Source: JAXMAF01 sp046350555
GTDB lineage: Bacteria > Planctomycetota > Phycisphaerae > Phycisphaerales > SM1A02
DNA length: 64,000 nt
NCBI GenBank assembly: GCA_046350555.1
Contig: JAXMAF010000017.1
Span: 1 to 64,000 of the forward strand
Reading direction: 5' to 3'
The position numbers and the translations under genes are program-made. The notes under the pieces were generated by a model. That model saw only the letters and a list, made by a program, of their open reading frames with translations. It was not told the DNA's origin and made no database searches. Shown in pieces: positions 26,642-39,077 of the stretch. How positions within the stretch are numbered: the stretch's first letter is position 1; the number at the start of each line of letters is the position of its first letter.

Positions 26642-27085
26642 CTACCGGGTCGGCCGGGGCCGCTTCGGTCGCCCCGACTCCGGACGACCACCGTCGCCAC
26701 GGAGGAGCGCGGCGATCCGCTCGCCGGCGTCTTGCGCAGACGGCTCATCGAGGATCTTCAAGCGCCGGATCGGCGCGGGAATCTCCTCCAGCCGCAATCG
26801 TTCGGACGCGACCGGGACGATCCTCTTGCCTCCTGCAACGGCCGCCCCGAGCTCGAAGTTGAGCGATGCGCTGCCCTGGCTGGTCCTGTCCAACACGACG
26901 ACCACGGCGTCGCTCTCCGCCAGGGCGCGGCGCAGCGAGCCCTCCCAACGGTCGCCCGAAGGCAACGCCTCGTCGGCCCATGGGGTCACTCCGGACTTCT
27001 TCAGCGACTTTCGCAGCGTGGCCACCCACTGGGCGTCCGGGGCGGCGTACGAGATGAAGACGTTCGGTTGGCGGGGTTCAGGCAT
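26642..27085 (-). CDS. TIR-domain-only protein (second of a tandem pair)
   Basis: 147 residues from ATG at 27085. Residues ~7-125 are a TIR domain: box 1 is NVFISYAAPD, followed by VATLRKSLKKSGVTPWAD, the strand AVVVVLDRTSQGSASLNFELGAAV with the likely NADase Glu in NFELG, and KRIVPVAS. The last ~25 residues are basic (RPESGRPKRPRPTR). Bacterial TIR proteins cleave NAD+ or make cyclic ADP-ribose signals in anti-phage defence. Its start overlaps the stop of the upstream TIR gene (ATGCCTGA), so the two are translationally coupled. No ThsA-like or other effector lies beside them. Confidence 0.88.
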   Translation of the reverse strand: MPEPRQPNVFISYAAPDAQWVATLRKSLKKSGVTPWADEALPSGDRWEGSLRRALAESDAVVVVLDRTSQGSASLNFELGAAVAGGKRIVPVASERLRLEEIPAPIRRLKILDEPSAQDAGERIAALLRGDGGRPESGRPKRPRPTR

Positions 27086-27509
27086 CGGAGCCTCGGGCAA
27101 GGGTACGCTCGCGCAACTGCGCGAAATAGCGATCGACATCGTTCAGGGAGAGGAGATCCCTCTTCTTGGTGAAGACGGGGACCTTCGGGCTCGCGGCAAA
27201 CTCCCCCTCGGACAGCCCATGAAGGAGGATCACGATCGGGATTCGGCGAATCCACGCTGCGCCGACCTCGGCCCACACGTACGCCCGGTCGAGCGACCAT
27301 GGCGTGAAGAGCACGATCAATTCGTCGGCGTGATCAAGGACCTCGAGCAAGCGCTCCTCGAAGTCCAGTCCGATGTCGTTGTCGACCCGATCGAGGTATG
27401 GCTGGGCGCCGCACTGCGCGACGTGGGCGGCAAGTTGCCGCGCGATCCAGGTGTCTTCTCCCGCGTGGCTGATGAAGACGAGCCGCGCCCCCGTTCGCCG
27501 GAATCCCAC
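27078..27509 (-). CDS. TIR-domain-only protein (first of a tandem pair)
   Basis: 143 residues from ATG at 27509. Almost the whole protein is a TIR domain: box 1 LVFISHAGEDTWIARQLAAHV, central LLEVLDHADELIVLFTPWSLDRAYVWAEVGAAW with the conserved W-x-E-x-G-A pattern that holds the catalytic Glu, then IVILLHGLSEGEF. It is distinct in sequence from its partner, so this is not a recent duplication. Stand-alone TIR pairs may act as NAD+-consuming effectors or signal producers; which applies here cannot be told. It sits 205 bp from, and divergent to, the ribosomal protein operon. Confidence 0.88.
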   Translation of the reverse strand: MGFRRTGARLVFISHAGEDTWIARQLAAHVAQCGAQPYLDRVDNDIGLDFEERLLEVLDHADELIVLFTPWSLDRAYVWAEVGAAWIRRIPIVILLHGLSEGEFAASPKVPVFTKKRDLLSLNDVDRYFAQLRERTLARGSDA

Positions 27510-27607
27510 GGCGGGGCGATGCTAGTCCAAGGGTTCTCCCGCACGTCCAGGTCCAGCCGAAGGCCACGAAGTGACACCGTGACCAGGCAATCGGACTCGC
27601 GCGTCAC

Positions 27608-27635
27608 TTGTCTTCGCCGCCCAACTCGCTACCAT
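27608..27635 (+). promoter_or_regulatory. Candidate promoter of the rplK operon
   Basis: TTGTCT (27608-27613) and TACCAT (27630-27635) with 16-bp spacing lie 80 bp upstream of rplK. A 7-bp inverted repeat AAGTGAC...GTCACTT overlaps the -35 side. Assignment is by pattern only. Confidence 0.3.
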
Positions 27636-27714
27636 CCTCCCCTCATCCCCGTCCGCACGAACTACCGGCGATCGCCACGGCGCCTTCGACGCCAGCCGGT
27701 AGGAGGATCACGAA

Positions 27715-28140
27715 ATGGCCAAGAAGGTCGTCAAACAGTTCAAGATCATGGCCCCCGGCGGCAAGGCCACTCCGGCCCCGCCGATCGGTCCGGCGCTGGG
27801 CGCCAACGGCGTCAACCCGGGCCAGTTCATCCAGCAGTTCAACGCGAAGTCCGCCCAGTTCAATGGGCGGATCGTCGGCTGCCTGATCACCGTCTACGCC
27901 GACCGTACCTTCGAGTTCGAGATCAAGCAGTCCCCGGCCTCGGTGCTGGTGAAGGACGCGCTCAAGATCGAGAGCGGCTCGGCGACGCCGAACACGGCCA
28001 AGGTCGGGAAGATCACCCGCGCGCAGCTCCGCAAGATCGCGGAAGACAAGATGGACGACCTGAACGCCGGCAGCATCGACACCGCCATGCGGACGATCGC
28101 CGGAACCTGCCGCTCGATGGGCGTGACGGTGGAGGGCTGA
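27715..28140 (+). CDS. rplK: 50S ribosomal protein L11
   Basis: 141 residues from ATG at 27715, with a strong TAGGAGGA ribosome-binding site. It has the full-length L11 sequence: the N-terminal KKVVKQFKIMAPGGKATPAPPIGPALGANGVN domain with the thiostrepton-region prolines, and the C-terminal RNA-binding domain (KVGKITRAQLRKIAEDKMDDLNAG...IAGTCRSMGVTVEG). It binds 23S rRNA at the GTPase-associated centre and is needed for RelA activation. It opens the rplK-rplA-rplJ-rplL set. The usual upstream secE and nusG genes are absent; TIR genes lie there instead. Confidence 0.98.
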   Translation: MAKKVVKQFKIMAPGGKATPAPPIGPALGANGVNPGQFIQQFNAKSAQFNGRIVGCLITVYADRTFEFEIKQSPASVLVKDALKIESGSATPNTAKVGKITRAQLRKIAEDKMDDLNAGSIDTAMRTIAGTCRSMGVTVEG

Positions 28141-28145
28141 TCCCC

Positions 28146-28823
28146 ATGGCGAAACTATCCAAGCGACACGAAGCGAACATGGCCGCCGCGCCCAAGGCGT
28201 CGCTGCCGGTTCCACAGGCGGTCTCCGCCCTCAAGAAGTTCAAGACGACCAAGTTCGACCAGACGGTCAACGTGGTCGTCAACCTCGGCATCGATCCGAA
28301 GCAGGCCGATCAGGCGCTGCGCGGCTCGATCTCGCTGCCGAAGGGCATCGGCAAGAGCGCTCGCGTGGTCTGCTTCTGCGGCGCCGACAAGGTCGCGGCG
28401 GCGAAGGCCGCGGGCGCCATCGAGGCCGGCGCGGAGGAACTCGTCCAGAAGATCGAAGGGGGTTGGCTCGAGTTCGACGTCGCCGTCGCCTCGCCCGACA
28501 TGATGCGCATCGTCAGCCGCCTCGGAAAGGTGCTTGGTCCGAAGGGGCTCATGCCATCGCCCAAGGCGGGAACGGTGACGCCGGACGTGGCCAGCGCGGT
28601 CAAGGAGTACGGCGCCGGCAAGCAGGAGTATCGCAACGACGACGGCGGCAACGTGCACTGCGTCATCGGCAAGATGAGCTTCTCCGAGGCCGACCTCGTC
28701 GCGAACCTCGAGTCGTTCATCGCCACGATCAACAAGGTGAAGCCCGCGTCGTCGAAGGGCCAGTACATCAAGAAGTGCGTCATCAGCGCGACCATGAGCC
28801 CCGGTGTGACCGTGGCCGTTTGA
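28146..28823 (+). CDS. rplA: 50S ribosomal protein L1
   Basis: 225 residues from ATG at 28146, 5 bp after rplK. Diagnostic L1 stretches are present: KFDQTVNVVVNLGIDPKQADQALRGSISLP, the signature around DMMRIVSRLGKVLGPKGLMPSPKAGTV, and FIATINKVKPASSKGQYIK near the C-terminus. It binds 23S rRNA at the L1 stalk and in many bacteria represses its own rplK-rplA mRNA. Length is normal. Confidence 0.98.
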   Translation: MAKLSKRHEANMAAAPKASLPVPQAVSALKKFKTTKFDQTVNVVVNLGIDPKQADQALRGSISLPKGIGKSARVVCFCGADKVAAAKAAGAIEAGAEELVQKIEGGWLEFDVAVASPDMMRIVSRLGKVLGPKGLMPSPKAGTVTPDVASAVKEYGAGKQEYRNDDGGNVHCVIGKMSFSEADLVANLESFIATINKVKPASSKGQYIKKCVISATMSPGVTVAV

Positions 28824-29013
28824 GTTGCTTGAGCGCTCCGTTCGGCCCTCCGGGCCGACACTCGCTTTCGCGAATGGGGCGAGGTTGGATCCGTGACCCT
28901 CGGTCACCCAGCGCATCCCCGTTTCCTGATTTCCTAATTCCTGATTCCTGACACCCGTCCCCGCATCGGGTCCCCTGTCCTGACTCCCCCGCCCCCCACC
29001 TCTCGGCCCCCCC
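28824..29013 (+). promoter_or_regulatory. rplA-rplJ spacer with hairpin, possible L10 leader
   Basis: 190 bases. A 7-bp hairpin TCGGCCC-tcc-GGGCCGA lies at 28842-28858. A run of TTCCTGA/TTCCTAA direct repeats (about 28921-28950), followed by a C-rich stretch, leads to rplJ. In many bacteria the rplJ leader binds the L10-L12 complex for autoregulation; a match to the standard kink-turn could not be confirmed by eye. Confidence 0.4.
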
Positions 29014-29559
29014 ATGAGCAAGCCCGTCAAGGAAATGATCATCAAGCAGTACCGAGAGCGGTTCGACGGCGTCGAGGGCGCGGTGATCATCGATCTCCGC
29101 GGCTACAACGCGACGGAGAACAACCGCCTGCGCAACCACCTTCGCACGAAGAAGGTGCGCGTGACGATGGTCAAGAACACCTTGGCGCGCAAGGCCGTCG
29201 TCGGAACGCCGCTCGAGGTCATCGGCGGATCGCTCGTCGGTCCCGCCACGTTCGCGTACGGCGCCGACTCGGTCGTCGAGGTCGCTCGCGAGCTCGTGAG
29301 CTGGTCGAAGAAGGTGAAGGAGCTGGAGCTGAAGGGTGCCGTCCTCGACGGCGTCCTCTTCACCGGCGCCGCGGGCGTGAAGCGCCTCGCCGAGTTCCCG
29401 ACGAAGGAAGAGGCGCAGGCCCGCGTGGTCACGCTCATTCTCGGGCCGGCACGCAAGGTCGTCGGCGCCGCGAAGGGTCCCGGCGCGAAGGTCCTGGGCA
29501 TCGTGAAGACGATCCAGGAGAAGCTCGAGAAGGGCGAAGCGATCGCACGCGTGGCGTAG
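29014..29559 (+). CDS. rplJ: 50S ribosomal protein L10
   Basis: 181 residues from ATG at 29014. L10 features include SKPVKEMIIKQYRERFDGVEGAVIIDLRGYNATENNRLRNHL, VTMVKNTLARKAV, and the C-terminal helix LGIVKTIQEKLEKGEAIARVA that holds L7/L12 dimers. It anchors the L12 stalk to 23S rRNA. The ribosome-binding site is poor (C-rich), fitting regulated translation. Confidence 0.97.
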   Translation: MSKPVKEMIIKQYRERFDGVEGAVIIDLRGYNATENNRLRNHLRTKKVRVTMVKNTLARKAVVGTPLEVIGGSLVGPATFAYGADSVVEVARELVSWSKKVKELELKGAVLDGVLFTGAAGVKRLAEFPTKEEAQARVVTLILGPARKVVGAAKGPGAKVLGIVKTIQEKLEKGEAIARVA

Positions 29560-29745
29560 GCGACGGACGCCGCCATTCGTCGATTCCATCCGACTACGAC
29601 TTCCGTCCCCGTCTCCCGATTCCCACCCCCGAATCCCCTTTACACCCACACCACGACATCCGCACTCAACTGGCCCCTCTGGGGTTAAAGCACGCGTGTG
29701 CGTGCCCTCTTGGCTCGGATGACACCCCCAACGGAGTTCGCACCC
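29560..29745 (+). other. rplJ-rplL spacer
   Basis: 186 bases. GTTAAAGCACGCGTGTGCGTGCC contains a perfect 6-bp hairpin GCACGC-gtgt-GCGTGC near 29690-29706, which may attenuate or process the mRNA. No coding signal is seen. Confidence 0.4.
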
Positions 29746-30156
29746 ATGTCCGACACTGCCACCAAGACGTTCGACGCCAAGGTCAAGGACCTCGGCGACA
29801 AGATTGCCGGTCTCACGCTCAAGGAGGCGGTCGACCTGGCTGACTACATGAAGGAGACCTACGGCATCGAGCCCGCGGCGGGTGGCGCGGTGATGATGGC
29901 TGCCGGCGGTGGCGATGGCGGCGCTGCGGCGAAGGTCGAGGAGAAGACCGAGTTCGACGTCGTCCTCGAGAATGCCGGCGCGAACAAGATCAACGTCATC
30001 AAGGTCGTCCGCGAGGCCACCGGCCTCGGCCTGAAGGAGGCCAAGGACGTGGTCGATGGCGCTCCCAAGGCGGTCAAGGAGAAGGTGTCGAAGGAAGACG
30101 CCGAGAAGCTCAAGGCCGAGCTCGAGAAGGCTGGCGCCAAGGTCGTCGTCAAGTAA
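29746..30156 (+). CDS. rplL: 50S ribosomal protein L7/L12
   Basis: 136 residues from ATG at 29746. The N-terminal dimerisation domain (LGDKIAGLTLKEAVDLADYMKETYGIEP) is joined by an Ala/Gly/Met hinge (AAGGAVMMAAGGGDGGAAA) to the C-terminal factor-binding domain (KTEFDVVLENAGANKINVIKVVREATGLGLKEAKDVVDGAP). It recruits translation GTPases. The stop TAA coincides with the start of a palindromic repeat copy. Confidence 0.98.
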   Translation: MSDTATKTFDAKVKDLGDKIAGLTLKEAVDLADYMKETYGIEPAAGGAVMMAAGGGDGGAAAKVEEKTEFDVVLENAGANKINVIKVVREATGLGLKEAKDVVDGAPKAVKEKVSKEDAEKLKAELEKAGAKVVVK

Positions 30157-30261
30157 CGCGGACTCCAGCGAACCTCCTCGCGTTCGATCCCTTGCCCACC
30201 GCGGCGCCTCACGACGGCATTGGGTGGGGTTGGGCGCGAGAATCGACTGGGACGCGTATCA
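30154..30261 (+). repeat. Interspersed palindromic repeat family 1, copy b
   Basis: A diverged copy beginning TAACGCGGACTCCAG and ending GACTGGGACGCGTATCA, with the core TTCGATCCCTTGCCCACCG...CGGCATTGGGTGGG. The rplL stop codon TAA aligns with the TGA that begins other copies. It lies between rplL and its terminator. Confidence 0.8.
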
Positions 30262-30309
30262 GTCGCGGCGCACCGAGGCGATTGAAGGTGAATGACGAAG
30301 CACTCCACG

Positions 30310-30341
30310 CCGGGCCGCCGAAAGGCGGCCCGGTTTGTCTT
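30310..30341 (+). terminator. Rho-independent terminator after rplL
   Basis: A 10-bp perfect stem CCGGGCCGCC / GGCGGCCCGG with a GAAA tetraloop is followed by TTTGTCTT. This is the clearest intrinsic terminator in the window. It separates the ribosomal protein transcript from rpoB, perhaps as an attenuator. Confidence 0.9.
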
Positions 30342-30441
30342 GGTGGACGACTTCGCCGCGTTCGGGCCCATCCGCCGGGGAGCCGCGACAGATACCAAAC
30401 ATTCTCCAAACCGTTCGATTCGTTGACTCCGGGCACGCGCC

Positions 30442-30470
30442 TTGCTTGCGCAAGGGTGGTTTGCTACGAT
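30442..30470 (+). promoter_or_regulatory. Candidate promoter of rpoBC
   Basis: TTGCTT (30442-30447) and TACGAT (30465-30470), spaced by 17 bp, lie between the terminator and rpoB. Together with the terminator this suggests rpoBC has its own promoter. Confidence 0.4.
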
Positions 30471-30582
30471 GCTCCACTTGCCGCCGCTCGTCCCCTGATC
30501 GCAATCAACCTGAACCGACCGACGTGACCGAATGCTGGTCGCCGTCGGCTGTCGCTGTTCATCGCACCTCAAGGTGTCCACG

Positions 30583-33500
30583 ATGTCTACGACTTCTGTG
30601 CGCGACTTCTCCAAGCGTGGTGACGCGATTCCCGTCCCGAACCTCGTGCGCGTGCAAGAGACCGCGTACGACCGCTTCCTCCAGGGCGCGAAGGCGCACG
30701 ACAAGCGCGACCCGTCGCTGGGGATCGAGTCCCTCCTGCGCGAGATCTTCCCGATCGAGAGCTACGACGGGAAGATGAAGCTCGAGTACCTCTACTACAA
30801 GCTCGACGAGCCGCGCTACACGCAGGACGAGTGCCGCGAGCTGCGGCTCACTTACGGGCTCCCGTTCCGCGTCGCGGTGCGCCTGCGCCGCGAGGGCGTG
30901 AACGAGGTTCCCGAGGAGGAGATCTACCTCGGCGAGATCCCGATCATGATGGGCGGCGGCGAGTTCATCGTGAACGGCGCCGAGCGCGTGATCGTCAGCC
31001 AGCTTCACCGCTCGCCGGGCGTCGACTTCTCCATCGTCTCGTCGGTCGGCGACCGCCCGCTGCACTCGGCCCGCATCATCCCCGAGCGCGGCTCGTGGAT
31101 CGAGCTGGAGGTGACGAAGAAGGACGTGCTGGCGATGCGCATCGACCAGTCGACCAAGCTGGCCGCGACGACCTTCCTGCGGGCGCTCGACGAGAAGTAC
31201 TCCTCGACCGACAAGCTCCTCGAGCTCTTCTACGAGGTCGAGGACATGAAGGTCGAGCGGGTGAAGCCCGAGCACTACTCGGCCGAGCTCATCGTCGACA
31301 CCGACACCGGCGAGGAGATCTGCCGTCCCGGCGCGCAGATCGGCGACGCGGCGGAGTTCATCATCAAGAGCAGCCTCAGGACCGTGCGCGTGATTCCCAA
31401 CGCCGCCGATCCGCTGATCCTCAACACGCTCGCCGAGGAGCGGCTCGACTTCCTCGCCGAGGTGAGCGAGCACGAGGCGGCGCTGCTGAAGATCTACGGC
31501 CGGCTTCGGCCCGGCAATCCGCCACAGGTGGACAAGGCGAAGGCGCTCTTCAAGGAGAAGTTCTTCGACGAGAACCGGTACCGCCTCGGTCGCGTCGGCC
31601 GCTTCCGCATCAACCGCAAGTTCGGGATGGATGTGCCCGAGAACATCATGCACATCCGCGCCGAGGACTTCCTCGCGGTCATCCGCTACATCATGAACCT
31701 CCGCGCCAAGAGCAAGGAGGCCTTCGTCGACGACATCGACCACCTCGGCAACCGCCGGCTCCGCACGCTCGACGAGCTCGCCGTCGAGGAGATGCGCAAG
31801 GGCTTCCTCAAGCTCAAGCGCACCGTCCAGGAGCGCATGAGCGTGAAGGATCCGGAGGAGCTCGACAAGATCGCCGACCTCGTCAATTCCAAGTCCATCT
31901 CGAGCGCCATCGAGTTCTTCTTCGGGCGCAGCGAGCTCTCGCAGGTCGTCGACCAGACGAACCCGCTCTCGATGCTCGTGCACGAGCGACGCCTCTCCGC
32001 CCTCGGTCCCGGAGGGCTCAACCGCAAGCGCGCCGGCTTCGAGGTGCGCGACGTCCACATCAGCCACTACGGGCGCATCTGTCCGATCGAGACGCCGGAA
32101 GGGACCAACATCGGCCTCATCGCCTCGCTCGGGATCTACGCCGAGGTGGACGACTACGGCTTCCTGCTCACGCCGTACCGCGAGCTGAAGAGCGGCAAGT
32201 GGACCGGCAAGGTCGTGCCGCTCCGCGCCGACGAGGAGCTCCAGACCGTGCTCGCGACGAGCGACGCGCTCGACCGCGACGGCAAGCTCCTCTCGGGCTC
32301 GGTGCTCGCCCGCGTGCAGGGCGAGCTCGCCCAGCTCCCGGCCGAGGAGGTCAGGTTCGCCGACATCTCCGCCAAGCAGATCGTCGGCGTCTCGGCGGCG
32401 CTCATCCCGTTCCTCGAGCACGACGACGCCAACCGGGCGCTCATGGGCTCGAACATGCAGCGGCAGGCGGTGCCGCTCATCAAGACCGATCCGCCGTGCG
32501 TCTGCACGGGCATGGAGAAGGTCGTCGGCACCCACTCCGGCATGATCGTCAAGGCCCGTCGCGGCGGCGTCGTCACGTACGTCGACGCGGAGCGCGTGAT
32601 CGTGGACAACGCCGACGAGTACGAGCTCCGCAAGTTCGTCGGCCTGAACGAGCGCACCTGCCAGAACCAGCGGCCGGTCGTGCGCCTGGGCCAGAGGGTG
32701 AAGGCGGGCGAGATCCTCGCGGACGGCGCGAGCACGCGGCAGGGCGAGCTCTCCATCGGCAAGAACGTGCTCGTCGCGTTCAACACCTTCGACGGCTACA
32801 ACTTCGAGGACGCCATCGTCATCAACGAGCGGCTGGTGAAGGACGACGTCTTCACGTCGATCCACATCGAGAGCTTCGACGTCGAGATCCGCGAGACCAA
32901 GCTCGGTCGCGAGGAGTTCACCCGCGACATCCCCAACGTCTCGGAGCGCATGCTGCGCAACCTCGACGAGATGGGCGTGATCCGCATCGGCGCCCGCGTC
33001 GGCCCCGGCGACATCCTCGTCGGCAAGGTCAGCCCCAAGAGCAAGAGCGAGCTCAGCCCGGAGGAGAAGCTCCTGCACGCGATCTTCGGCCGCGCCGGCG
33101 AGGACGTGAAGAACGACTCGCTCGAGGTTCCCGCGGGCACCGAGGGCATCGTCATCGGCGCGCGGCGGTTCAGCCGGCGCCTGCACCTCAACGAGGACCA
33201 GAAGAAGCAGCTCAAGAAGGAGCTCGCCGCCTTCGAGGAGATGATGGACCAGAAGGCCATCGCCCTCTTCCGCCAGATGGTCGGCGAGATCAACAAGGTG
33301 CTCGGCGCCGAGATGGTCGACCCCTCCACCCGCCAGAAGGTCGGCGCCAGCGAGCTGCCCGAGGTCATCCTCGAGCAGATCGAGAACTTCTCCGAGAAGT
33401 GGATGAAGGGCTCGAAGGAGGCCCGCGAGCACGCGCTTGTCGTCCACGGCCAGTTCTGGCCGCGCGTCCAGGCGGTGCGCAAGGAGAAGGAGCGCAAGGC

Positions 33501-34383
33501 GTCGCACATGAAGCGCGGCGACGAGCTTCCCTCGGGCGTGCTCGAGATGGTGAAGATCTACCTGGCGACGAAGCGCCAGCTCTCCGTCGGCGACAAGATG
33601 GCCGGACGCCACGGCAACAAGGGCGTGATCGCGCGCATCGTGCCCGAGGAGAACATGCCGTTCCTCGAGGACGGCACGCCGGTGGACGTGCTGCTCAACC
33701 CGCTCGGCGTGCCCAGCCGCATGAACGTCGGCCAGATCCTCGAGGTGCACCTCGGCTGGGCGGCGCGCGTGCTCGGCTTCCAGGCGCTCACGCCCGTCTT
33801 CGACGGCGGCGACGAGAAGCAGATCATGGAATCCCTCGACGAGGCGAACCGCTCCGTGGACAAGCGCGTCGAGGAGTTCGAGAAGACCGGGCGCAACCCC
33901 GGCACGCCGCGCGAGCTGCTTGCCCGCATGCCCTACGGCGGCAAGGTGCAGCTCTTCGATGGACGCACCGGCGAGCCGTTCCATCAGCGCACGACGGTCG
34001 GCTTCATGTACCTGCTGAAGCTGCACCACCTCGTCGACGACAAGATCCACGCCCGCTCCACCGGTCCATACTCGCTGATCACGCAGCAGCCCCTCGGCGG
34101 CAAGGCGCGCACCGGCGGCCAGCGCTTCGGCGAGATGGAGGTCTGGGCGCTCGAGGCGTACGGCGCCGCGTACGTGCTCCAGGAGCTGCTCACGGTCAAG
34201 AGCGACGACGTCGAGGGCCGCACCAAGATCTACGACTCCATGGTGAAGGGCACGAACACGCTCCAGGCGGGAATGCCCGTCGTCTTCGACGTCCTCTGCC
34301 ACGAGATCAAGGGCCTCGGCATGAACATCACCCTCGAGAAGCAAGGCGAGGAAGCCTCGGACGACAAGGCCGTGCTGACGTGA
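30583..34383 (+). CDS. rpoB: DNA-directed RNA polymerase subunit beta
   Basis: 1266 residues from ATG at 30583 (MSTTSVRDF), preceded by AAGGTG; an in-frame ATG at 30532 is possible but adds an untypical N-terminus. All RpoB landmarks are present: GEIPIMMGGGEFIVNGAERVIVSQLHRSPG, the rifampicin region with FFGRSELSQVVDQTNPLSMLVHERRLSALGPGGL, YGRICPIETPEGTNIGLI, the active-site region GDKMAGRHGNKGV, and the C-terminal FGEMEVWALEAYGAAYVLQE. It forms the catalytic core with beta-prime, encoded next. No frameshift is seen. Confidence 0.98.
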   Translation: MSTTSVRDFSKRGDAIPVPNLVRVQETAYDRFLQGAKAHDKRDPSLGIESLLREIFPIESYDGKMKLEYLYYKLDEPRYTQDECRELRLTYGLPFRVAVRLRREGVNEVPEEEIYLGEIPIMMGGGEFIVNGAERVIVSQLHRSPGVDFSIVSSVGDRPLHSARIIPERGSWIELEVTKKDVLAMRIDQSTKLAATTFLRALDEKYSSTDKLLELFYEVEDMKVERVKPEHYSAELIVDTDTGEEICRPGAQIGDAAEFIIKSSLRTVRVIPNAADPLILNTLAEERLDFLAEVSEHEAALLKIYGRLRPGNPPQVDKAKALFKEKFFDENRYRLGRVGRFRINRKFGMDVPENIMHIRAEDFLAVIRYIMNLRAKSKEAFVDDIDHLGNRRLRTLDELAVEEMRKGFLKLKRTVQERMSVKDPEELDKIADLVNSKSISSAIEFFFGRSELSQVVDQTNPLSMLVHERRLSALGPGGLNRKRAGFEVRDVHISHYGRICPIETPEGTNIGLIASLGIYAEVDDYGFLLTPYRELKSGKWTGKVVPLRADEELQTVLATSDALDRDGKLLSGSVLARVQGELAQLPAEEVRFADISAKQIVGVSAALIPFLEHDDANRALMGSNMQRQAVPLIKTDPPCVCTGMEKVVGTHSGMIVKARRGGVVTYVDAERVIVDNADEYELRKFVGLNERTCQNQRPVVRLGQRVKAGEILADGASTRQGELSIGKNVLVAFNTFDGYNFEDAIVINERLVKDDVFTSIHIESFDVEIRETKLGREEFTRDIPNVSERMLRNLDEMGVIRIGARVGPGDILVGKVSPKSKSELSPEEKLLHAIFGRAGEDVKNDSLEVPAGTEGIVIGARRFSRRLHLNEDQKKQLKKELAAFEEMMDQKAIALFRQMVGEINKVLGAEMVDPSTRQKVGASELPEVILEQIENFSEKWMKGSKEAREHALVVHGQFWPRVQAVRKEKERKASHMKRGDELPSGVLEMVKIYLATKRQLSVGDKMAGRHGNKGVIARIVPEENMPFLEDGTPVDVLLNPLGVPSRMNVGQILEVHLGWAARVLGFQALTPVFDGGDEKQIMESLDEANRSVDKRVEEFEKTGRNPGTPRELLARMPYGGKVQLFDGRTGEPFHQRTTVGFMYLLKLHHLVDDKIHARSTGPYSLITQQPLGGKARTGGQRFGEMEVWALEAYGAAYVLQELLTVKSDDVEGRTKIYDSMVKGTNTLQAGMPVVFDVLCHEIKGLGMNITLEKQGEEASDDKAVLT

Positions 34384-34477
34384 GCCGGGGCCGCCCCGCC
34401 GCCCGACCGCGCACCCGACAACCCATCTCGATCACTCGCAAGTTGCCCGCCGCCATCCCTCTTCGGACGCACATCCC

Positions 34478-38883
<4,406 letters not shown>

Positions 38884-39077
38884 GAGGTCGGCGGGCGCGG
38901 CGAAGGATCAGGCCGCGCGGCGAGGGACCAGGCGGCATGACGAAGGATCAAGTCCCGCTGCGCGCCGATGGATCCGGCGCGCGCCGGTGCGCGGCGAACG
39001 ACCATGCGACGCCATGGCGCGCCGAGTGATCCGGCCCTCGCCTGCTGCGCTCGCGCCCCGAAGATCCTCCCCGATCC
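38884..39077. other. rpoC 3' flank
   Basis: 194 bases between convergent genes. A short palindrome CCGGCGCGCGCCGG lies near 38970-38985, without a T-tract. No gene or clear terminator is seen. Confidence 0.4.

Noticed and set aside
26642..27509. Calling the TIR pair a Thoeris system
   Set aside because: No ThsA-like NADase/SLOG or SIR2 protein is adjacent, so the defining partner is missing.
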